The notes under the pieces are model-generated. The model worked only from the letters and a program-made list of their open reading frames with translations. It had not been told where the DNA came from and did not search any database. This document shows positions 57,901-64,000 of a stretch of 64,000 nucleotides of DNA, one piece after another. The DNA is from Acidobacteriota bacterium (GTDB taxonomy: Bacteria; Acidobacteriota; Vicinamibacteria; Vicinamibacterales; CAVVIG01). The position numbers and the translations under genes were made by a program. Where the stretch lies: contig JAOBWF010000085.1 of the NCBI GenBank assembly GCA_025463215.1, forward strand, positions 1-64,000, given 5' to 3'. Position 1 is the stretch's first letter, and each line of letters starts with the position of its first letter.

Positions 57901-58139
57901 CCGGCCGCAACACGCTGCACGGTCCGCCGCAACGGCGCGTCGACCTGTCGCTGTTCAAGAACGTGGCGCTCCACAACACGGCGCGGCTGCAGCTACGCGC
58001 GGAGGTGTTCAACGTCACCAATACGCCGAGCTTCGCAACGCCGAACGCGAACTTCGGGACCGCCGGCTTCGGCAGCATCACCAGCACCGGCAACGCGATC
58101 CCGCGGCAGATGCAGTTCGCGGCCAAGCTCCTGTTCTAG
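54945..58139 (+). CDS. TonB-dependent receptor with N-terminal carboxypeptidase-regulatory-like domain (Oar-like)
   Basis: GDIVGRVTDSSGGVLPGATVTIEH, plug-like NVVRLVQLVPGAFEGQQNS...IDGIDNNERAIGTVGVKPSIDAIAEIKVQTSMYTAEVGRTAGGVVNIITKSGSNDYHGSAFEF, C-terminal Phe. Confidence 0.93.
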   Translation: MCSARTVTAAVAFCVILQTALFAQVTTGDIVGRVTDSSGGVLPGATVTIEHVSTHDSRTVPSNSTGDFVFNLLPIGAYTVKVEMQGFITQTARVNLSTGDRARFDAKLQLGQVAENVTVTAESPLVQTDSATISALVTEKAVQDLPVSGRNVVRLVQLVPGAFEGQQNSLASGNRPDDRRQTSAVSINGSMDNQNNHLIDGIDNNERAIGTVGVKPSIDAIAEIKVQTSMYTAEVGRTAGGVVNIITKSGSNDYHGSAFEFIRNDRFDARNFFATGVDKPKLTQNQYGGSVGGPVVRNKTFFFADYEGFNVNQGVTAVATVPTAKMRAGDFSELSVAIFDPTKTPRTVFAGNVIPSGRLDPAALNVLALYPLPTGPGLANNYTGVRQRTQDNSATDVRADQIVNGNNRVFARYSYNKVSTFTPPVFPAVNGIEPGGGGSFPGSNDTSAHNLGVSYSRVVNPTLITELRGGYLNVSIASYGLNYGNNVAQSLGIPGVNTADPLTSGLTPITLTGYAGAGDATFLPLIQVDHTWQGSGSVTKIAGAHSIKGGGGVINRTFTVSQSNQPLGAMTFNTTLTDNGGGAGGNSIASFLLGYPQQESRIVSLFYPHYNTKEPFVFVQDDWRATSNLTLNLGLRYDVFTPYTEQDNHLVNVNLATSTILVAGQNGVSRTANITTDRSNLAPRAGFSATLPHQVVLRGGYGISYFPGNYMSQSFLKSAPFTSTFGPVISTGASGGVPNLLLSNGLPAPVATDITVPTGTFQAEALDFRNTRTQQYNLFAEKEFAGNVIGGGYLGWRQDHLAQYLGNVDLAPAAPGAIQQRRAFVSTLPNVSAIPLIASDYEGTYDAMQVVFQRRQRRGLTVSANYTLAHAQVTNASPWDVSIVERYDSDFDVRHRAVLSANYELPSLGTADPVMRGVLGGWQINTVAYWQTGTAFTIANGTARSNTGGTDRPNQVGDPQLSNPTVEQWFNVAAYAAQPINTAGNTGRNTLHGPPQRRVDLSLFKNVALHNTARLQLRAEVFNVTNTPSFATPNANFGTAGFGSITSTGNAIPRQMQFAAKLLF

Positions 58140-58194
58140 GCGCGGCGCTGAGGGGCGGCATCGACGTCGCGTATGCTTTACCAGCGAGGTGACC

Positions 58195-59028
58195 ATGAGC
58201 GTCGACCGTGAACGCGAAGGCCTCAGAGGATATGCCGGCTTCGCGACCTTTGCGTTCCTGATCGCCCTGAGTGCCGCCGGTCCTCTGGCGCAGCGCCGCG
58301 ATTATCCCACCCGTCCGCCCGCCGATCCCGCGGCGGTCGAGCGCGGCAAGGCCCTCTACGGGGTCAACTGCCAGTTCTGCCACGGCGCGGATACCCGCGG
58401 CGGCGACAGCGGCCCGAGCCTGTTGCGCTCCGGCATCGTGCTCGACGATCAGCACGGCGAGCTGATGGCGCCGGTCGTCCGCGGCGGGCGTCCGGGGATG
58501 CCGAAGTTCGCGCTCACCGACGATCAGATCGCCGACGTCGCCGCCTTCGTCCACACCTTCCGCGCCGCCGGCTATGACGAGTCGCGCCTCAAACCGCCGA
58601 GCATTGTGGTCGGCGACGCGACCGCGGGCGAGAGGTTCTTCACCGCAAAGTGCGCCGCGTGCCACTCGGCGACGGGCGACCTGCGCGGTCTCGCGACGAA
58701 GATCGCGGATCCGCGGCTGTTGCAGCAGACGTGGCTGCTGCCCGGCAGCGGCGCCGGCCGCGGCGGGCCGCCGCCCGTGCAGGTCAAGCCGGCGACCGTT
58801 ACCGTCACGCTCCCGTCCGGCGACAAAATCGAAGGCCGCCTCGATCGCGTCGACGACTTCCTCGTCGCGCTGACGATGGCCGACGGGACGCGGCGGTCGG
58901 TGGCGACCAGCGGCGACTCGCCGAAAGTGGAGATTCACGATCCGCTGCAGCCGCACAAGGATCTGCTGCGCACCTATACCGACGCGGACATCCACAACGT
59001 GACCGCCTACCTGGTGACCCTGAAATGA
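58195..59028 (+). CDS. Di-heme c-type cytochrome
   Basis: GVNCQFCHGAD and KCAACHSATGD heme motifs; signal-like N-terminus. ATG at 58195 or 58189. Confidence 0.88.
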   Translation: MSVDREREGLRGYAGFATFAFLIALSAAGPLAQRRDYPTRPPADPAAVERGKALYGVNCQFCHGADTRGGDSGPSLLRSGIVLDDQHGELMAPVVRGGRPGMPKFALTDDQIADVAAFVHTFRAAGYDESRLKPPSIVVGDATAGERFFTAKCAACHSATGDLRGLATKIADPRLLQQTWLLPGSGAGRGGPPPVQVKPATVTVTLPSGDKIEGRLDRVDDFLVALTMADGTRRSVATSGDSPKVEIHDPLQPHKDLLRTYTDADIHNVTAYLVTLK

Positions 59029-60782
59029 TCAACAGCCGAGATGTCCGCAGCGCAGCCCTTCAGGGCTGCCCGCCGGCCGCCCGCAGGAGTGACGCCCTGC
59101 GCTACCTGCTGTCGATGATCGTCGTGTGCTGTGCATCGCTGGTGCTCGCCGCCCAGAGCGGCGGCGGGCTCGATCCCGCGTCGCTGCTGAAGCCGCTCGC
59201 CGATTCGTGGCCGAGCTATTCGGGCGACTACACTGGCCGCCGCTACAGCGCGCTGACGCAGGTCAATCAGGCGAACGTGAAGAACCTGACCCTCGCGTTT
59301 GCCGCCCGGGTGACCGGCGGCCCCGGCAGCGGCGCCGTCAACCCGAACGGACCGCAGACGTTCGTCGGCGGCGAGGGGGACGGCAGCGTCACCGTCGCCG
59401 GCGCGACGCAGATCAAGGGCGCGGTGCTGTCGGTCGACGGCGTCCTGTACGTGACCGCGCCCGACAACGTCTGGGCGCTCGACGCCCACGACGGCAAGGA
59501 AATCTGGCACTACTTCTGGAAGACGAAGGGCGGCACTCACATCGGCAACCGCGGCGTCGCGATGTGGCGCAACTATCTCTACTTCGTCACGCCCGACGAT
59601 TACTTCGTGTCGCTCGACGCGCGCACCGGCCAGGAGCGCTGGCACAAGGAAGCGGCGCCCTTCAGCCAGCAGTACTTCATGACCTCGGCGCCGATGACCG
59701 TCGGCGACCACATCATCGTCGGTACCGGCAACGATCTCGATTCGCCGGGCTATCTGATGTCGTTCGATCCGGAAACCGGCGCGCAGCAGTGGCGCTTCTA
59801 CACCGTGCCGATGAACCCCGGCGATCCGGGGCTCGACACCTGGAAGAGCCTCGACGCGGCGCGGCACGGCGGCGGCCATCCGTGGCTGCCGGGCGTGTAC
59901 GATCCGGAATCCCATCTCTACATCTTCGGCACCGGCAACCCGACACCGGCGTACATGTCGACGCCGCGCGGCGAGGGCATGGACAACCTCTTCACCTGCG
60001 CGATTGTCGCGGTCAACGTCGACAGCGGCAAGATGGAGTGGTACTACCAGACGTCGCCGCACGACACGCACGACTGGGACTCGGCGCAGACCCCGGTGCT
60101 GGTCGACGGCGACTTCCGCGGCAGCGGCCCGCGCAAGATGGTGCTGACGGCGAGCCGCAACGGCTACTACTTCACGCTCGATCGCCGGACCGGCGAGCAC
60201 ATGGTGACGAGCACCTTCTCCGACACGGTGAACTGGGCGAAGCCGGGGCTGAACGCGAAGGGGCAGCCGGTGCGGGATCCGTCGAAGGACAATCACATCG
60301 CCGGCGCGCTGGTGTCGGCGGCGAACGGCGGCTCGACCAACTGGCCGCCGCCGGCCTACAGCCCGGACACCAGCCTGCTCTACGTGCCGACGTCGGAAAC
60401 GTACGCGATGTACTACCTGACGGAAACCGATCCGCGCGGCGCGATGGGGCTGGGCGGGAAGGACGAGGTCAGCGTCGGCACCATGGGCAGCTATATCAGC
60501 GCCATCGACTACAAGACCGGCAAGACCGTCTGGAAGCACAAGTTCCGCACCGCCGGCAATCCGCGCGGCGCGCCGGGGCTGCTGACCACCGCCGGCAGGC
60601 TGCTGTTCGGCGGCGACGTGTCGGGCAACGTCATCGCCTTCGATCCGGCGAACGGCAACCCGCTGTGGCACTCGCAGATCGGGCAGGTCACGAACGCGCC
60701 CGAGACCTACATGGTCGACGGCCGCCAGCACGTGCTGGTCGCCGCCGGCGATACGCTCTACTCGTTCACGCTCTATCGGTAG
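59025..60782 (+). CDS. PQQ-dependent quinoprotein dehydrogenase
   Basis: ATGA overlap with the cytochrome gene; WPSYSGDYTGRRYSALTQVNQANVKNLTLAF, VLSVDGVLYVTAPDNVWALDAHDGKEIW, SPHDTHDWDSAQTPVLVDG. Confidence 0.93.
   Translation: MINSRDVRSAALQGCPPAARRSDALRYLLSMIVVCCASLVLAAQSGGGLDPASLLKPLADSWPSYSGDYTGRRYSALTQVNQANVKNLTLAFAARVTGGPGSGAVNPNGPQTFVGGEGDGSVTVAGATQIKGAVLSVDGVLYVTAPDNVWALDAHDGKEIWHYFWKTKGGTHIGNRGVAMWRNYLYFVTPDDYFVSLDARTGQERWHKEAAPFSQQYFMTSAPMTVGDHIIVGTGNDLDSPGYLMSFDPETGAQQWRFYTVPMNPGDPGLDTWKSLDAARHGGGHPWLPGVYDPESHLYIFGTGNPTPAYMSTPRGEGMDNLFTCAIVAVNVDSGKMEWYYQTSPHDTHDWDSAQTPVLVDGDFRGSGPRKMVLTASRNGYYFTLDRRTGEHMVTSTFSDTVNWAKPGLNAKGQPVRDPSKDNHIAGALVSAANGGSTNWPPPAYSPDTSLLYVPTSETYAMYYLTETDPRGAMGLGGKDEVSVGTMGSYISAIDYKTGKTVWKHKFRTAGNPRGAPGLLTTAGRLLFGGDVSGNVIAFDPANGNPLWHSQIGQVTNAPETYMVDGRQHVLVAAGDTLYSFTLYR
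59052..59069. repeat. REP-like palindrome variant GCAGCCCTTCAGGGCTGC inside the 5' end of the quinoprotein gene
   Basis: Perfect 8-bp arms around TC; encodes part of SAALQGCPPAA. Confidence 0.6.
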
Positions 60783-60815
60783 CGTCAGGGCTTCAGCCGA
60801 GCAGGGGAGGCAGAG

Positions 60816-61742
60816 ATGCTCACACGACGTGAATTCGGAACGATGGCGATTGCCGGTCTGGCGTTCCCGCGCATCGCGAGCGCCTTCGACTCGATCGTCA
60901 ACGGCGTGCACATCGGCGTCCAGACCTACAGCTACCGCGATCTGGCGCGGCCGGCCGGTGCCGCCGACTCCGTGGACGTCGTCATCGACGCGATGAAGAC
61001 GAGCGGGCTCACCGAGTGCGAGCTGTTTTCGCCGCAGCTCGAACCGCAGTTCGGGTCGGGGGCGCGCGGTGCGCGCGGCGCGCCGCCGTCGGCCGACGCG
61101 ATCAAGGCGCGCGAGGACCTCCGCAGGTGGCGGCTGGAGACCCCGCTCGATCACTTCAGGAACGCGCGCCGGAAGTTCGACGCGGCGGGCATCACGATTA
61201 CCGCCTACTGCTACAACATGAACGCGAGCTTCACCGACGCGGAGCTCGAACGCGGATTCGAGATGACCAAGGCGCTCGGCGCACCGGTGATGACGACCTC
61301 GACGCAGATGGAGGTCGCGAAGCGCCTGGCACCGCTCGCCGACAAGCACACGCTCGTCGTCGGTCTGCACGGCCACTCGAACGTCAGCGATCCGAACGAG
61401 TTCGCGACGCCGGAGAGCTTCGCCGCGGCGATGACGATGTCGAAATACCTGAAGGTGAACCTCGACGTCGGCCATTTCGTGTCCGCGGACTACGATCCGG
61501 TCGCCTACATCCGCGAGCACCACGCCGACATCACCAACCTGCACCTGAAGGATCGCAAGAAGCACCAGGGGGACAACACACCGTGGGGCCAGGGCGATAC
61601 GCCGATCAAGGAAGTGCTGCAGCTGCTCAAGCAGGAGCGCTGGGCGATCCCGGTCGACATCGAATACGAATACCGCGGCACCGGCACCTCGCCTGAAGAA
61701 GTGAAGAAGTGCTACGAGTACGCGAAGCAGGCGCTGGCGTGA
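60816..61742 (+). CDS. Sugar phosphate isomerase/epimerase (AP-endonuclease-2-like TIM barrel), possible Tat signal
   Basis: MLTRREFGTMAIAGLAFPRIASA; HIGVQTYSYRDLARP; LKVNLDVGHFVSADYDPVAYIREHHADITNLHLKDRKK. Confidence 0.9.
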   Translation: MLTRREFGTMAIAGLAFPRIASAFDSIVNGVHIGVQTYSYRDLARPAGAADSVDVVIDAMKTSGLTECELFSPQLEPQFGSGARGARGAPPSADAIKAREDLRRWRLETPLDHFRNARRKFDAAGITITAYCYNMNASFTDAELERGFEMTKALGAPVMTTSTQMEVAKRLAPLADKHTLVVGLHGHSNVSDPNEFATPESFAAAMTMSKYLKVNLDVGHFVSADYDPVAYIREHHADITNLHLKDRKKHQGDNTPWGQGDTPIKEVLQLLKQERWAIPVDIEYEYRGTGTSPEEVKKCYEYAKQALA

Positions 61743-62914
61743 AGCGTCTCGGCATGGGGCTCGTCGGCCCGGGCTTCGTCGGCGCCCACCACATCGACGC
61801 CGTCCGCCGGCTCGGGTTCGTCGACGTCGTCGCGATCGCCGCCAGCAGCGATGCGTCCGCGCGCCGCAAGGCCGACGCGCTGGGAGTGCCGAGGGCGTAC
61901 GGCAGCTTCGAGGCGCTCATCGCCGATCCGGATGTTCACGTCGTGCACAATACGACGCCCAACTATCTCCACGTCCCGGTGATCCTCGCGGCGCTGGGGC
62001 GCGGCAAACACGTGATCTCCGACAAGCCGCTGGCGATCACCGCCGCCGACGCGCGCATGCTGCTCGACGCCGCCACCAGAGCCGGCGTCGTCCACGCCGT
62101 GACCTTCAACTACCGGGGCAACCCGCTGGTGCAGCAGGCGCGCGAGATGATTGCGGCCGGCGAGCTCGGACCTGTCCACTTCGTCCACGGCGCGTATCTT
62201 CAGGACTGGCTGCTCGAGGCGACCGATTTCTCCTGGCGGCTCGAGCCGGACAAGGGCGGCGAGAGCTCCGCGGTCGGCGACATCGGATCGCACTGGTGCG
62301 ACCTGGCGCAGCACGTCACCGGACAACGCATCGTCGAGGTCCTCGCCGATCTGACGACCGTGGTCGAGACGCGGCTGAAGCCGTCGGCGGCGTCGGTGGA
62401 CGCCTTCGCGCGGAGCGGCGATGCGGCGCGCGAGCCCGTCCAGGTGCGCAGCGAAGATCTCGCGACGATCCTGCTGCGCTTCGACGGCGGCGCGAAAGGG
62501 ACCGTCTCAATCGGGCAGGTCTGCGCCGGCCACAAGAACGGGTTGTGGTTCGAGGCCAACGGACGCCGGGCGTCTCTCCGCTGGGAGCAGGAAAAGCAGA
62601 ATGAGCTGTGGATTGGCCGGCGCGACGCCGCGAACAGCGTGCTCGCGAAGGATCCGTCGCTGCTGGCACCGGGGGCGAGGCGCTACGCGCATCTGCCCGG
62701 CGGCCATCAGGAAGGCTGGGCCGACGCGTTCTGCAACGTGATGCGCGACATCTACGGCGTCATCGCCGCCGGCCACGGGCCGGGCGGTGCGCATCCGCCG
62801 GCGTTCGCCACCTTCGAAGACGGGTATCATTCCGCGTGCATCGTCGACGCCATTCTCGACAGCCACAGGCGCGGCGCCGTCTGGACGCGCGTCGGCGAGG
62901 CGGTGACGGCATGA
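61739..62914 (+). CDS. Gfo/Idh/MocA-family oxidoreductase
   Basis: GTG start overlapping the previous stop; GLVGPGFVGAHHIDAVRRLGFVDVVAIAAS, VHNTTPNYLHVPVILAALGRGKHVISDKPLAIT. Confidence 0.93.
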   Translation: MKRLGMGLVGPGFVGAHHIDAVRRLGFVDVVAIAASSDASARRKADALGVPRAYGSFEALIADPDVHVVHNTTPNYLHVPVILAALGRGKHVISDKPLAITAADARMLLDAATRAGVVHAVTFNYRGNPLVQQAREMIAAGELGPVHFVHGAYLQDWLLEATDFSWRLEPDKGGESSAVGDIGSHWCDLAQHVTGQRIVEVLADLTTVVETRLKPSAASVDAFARSGDAAREPVQVRSEDLATILLRFDGGAKGTVSIGQVCAGHKNGLWFEANGRRASLRWEQEKQNELWIGRRDAANSVLAKDPSLLAPGARRYAHLPGGHQEGWADAFCNVMRDIYGVIAAGHGPGGAHPPAFATFEDGYHSACIVDAILDSHRRGAVWTRVGEAVTA

Positions 62915-62963
62915 ACGGCCGCGTCCGCATCGGCGCCGCATCCGTCGCCTTCAAGGGAAACCG

Positions 62964-63929
62964 ATGAAGCTAGGTGTGTTCACGCCGGTGTTCGGGACCA
63001 TGACACTCGACGAAGTCCTGGTCAAGGTGCGCGCGCTGCCGCATGTGCAGGCCCTCGAAATCGGCACCGGCGGCTGGCCGGGGCGCGATCATCTCGACAT
63101 CGATGCGCTCCTCGACAAGAAGCCCTGCGCCGACGCGTATCGCAAGAAGATCGAAGACGCCGGCCTGACGATCAGCGCGCTGTCGTGCCACGCGAACCCG
63201 CTCCACCCCGATGCCGCGGTTGCCAAGGCCGCCGACGATCTGTTTCGCAAGACCGTCCGGCTCGCCGATCAGCTCGACGTCCGGGTCGTCGTCACGTTCT
63301 CGGGCTGTCCCGGCGACTCCGACACCGCGATGCACCCGAACTGGATCACCACGCCGTGGCCGCCGGAGTTTCTCGACATCCTCGAGTGGCAGTGGGAGAA
63401 GAAGGCGATCCCGTACTGGAGCCGCACCGCGCAGTTCGCCGCCGACCACGGCGTCAAGGTCGCGCTCGAAGCGCATCCCGGCTTCATCGTCTACAACGTC
63501 GACAGCGCGCTGCGGCTGCGCGCCGCCGCGGGTCCGAATCTGGGCGTCAACTTCGATCCGAGCCATTTCTTCTGGCAGGGGGTCGACGTGCCGGCCGCGA
63601 TCCGCGCGCTCGGGCCGTCGATCTTTCACGTCCACGCCAAGGACGTCGCGATCGATCCGCACAACGTCGCGGTCAACGGCGTGATCGACACCAAGACCTA
63701 CCGCCGCATGGCGGAGCGGTCGTGGCTCTTCCGCAGCGTCGGCTGGGGGCACGACGAGCTCGAATGGAAGCGCATCGTCAGCGCGCTGCGGCTCGCCGGC
63801 TACGACTACGTGATGAGCATCGAGCACGAGGACGCGCTCGCCTCGGTCGACGAAGGGCTCCGCGCCGCGGTCGATTGCCTGTCCCGCGTGATGCTGACCG
63901 AGCCGCCGGTGCAAGCGTGGTGGACTTAG
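62964..63929 (+). CDS. Sugar phosphate isomerase/epimerase (TIM barrel)
   Basis: MKLGVFTPVFGTMTLDEVLVKVRALPHVQALEIGTGGWPG; VKVALEAHPGFIVYN; LGVNFDPSHFFWQGVD; IFHVHAKDVAI. Confidence 0.93.
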   Translation: MKLGVFTPVFGTMTLDEVLVKVRALPHVQALEIGTGGWPGRDHLDIDALLDKKPCADAYRKKIEDAGLTISALSCHANPLHPDAAVAKAADDLFRKTVRLADQLDVRVVVTFSGCPGDSDTAMHPNWITTPWPPEFLDILEWQWEKKAIPYWSRTAQFAADHGVKVALEAHPGFIVYNVDSALRLRAAAGPNLGVNFDPSHFFWQGVDVPAAIRALGPSIFHVHAKDVAIDPHNVAVNGVIDTKTYRRMAERSWLFRSVGWGHDELEWKRIVSALRLAGYDYVMSIEHEDALASVDEGLRAAVDCLSRVMLTEPPVQAWWT

Positions 63930-63930
63930 G

Positions 63931-63972
63931 AATTAAGAATTAAGAATTAAGAACTAAGAATTAAGAATTAGG
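63931..63972. repeat. Heptameric tandem repeat (AATTAAG)x6 directly after a stop codon
   Basis: aattaag aattaag aattaag aactaag aattaag aattagg; strikingly AT-rich for this genome. Confidence 0.9.
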
Positions 63973-64000
63973 CATTCATGACACCGAGCGTGCGCGTGAA

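Overview
GC-rich bacterial chromosome window; gene content and repeat style suggest Acidobacteriota, which is an inference. I support 27 protein-coding genes, one of them truncated at the left edge, and no convincing tRNA, rRNA or CRISPR. About half the window (11241-45843) looks like one tightly packed five-gene operon. It encodes two enormous secreted multidomain proteins (about 5085 aa and 5804 aa), a parvulin-type peptidyl-prolyl isomerase between them, and two thioredoxin-fold proteins after them. The junctions are -4, +5, +4 and -1 nt. An ECF sigma factor and a TPR Ser/Thr kinase lie immediately upstream on the opposite strand. I consider this 'giant exoprotein plus dedicated folding/redox factors' locus the best candidate for an undescribed system. 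The flanks carry quinoprotein dehydrogenases, a GluQ-type tRNA-modifying synthetase with a repeat-bearing in-frame insertion between its zinc-ligand pairs, a tannase-family protein, an S9 peptidase, a CBS-domain cystathionine synthase, GreB, and a LacI/TonB-receptor/cytochrome/quinoprotein/sugar-isomerase cluster with two operator-like palindromes. A dispersed REP-like palindrome (GCAGGCCTTCAGGCCTGC family) recurs between genes and inside two coding sequences. All domain calls were made by eye; no database search was run.
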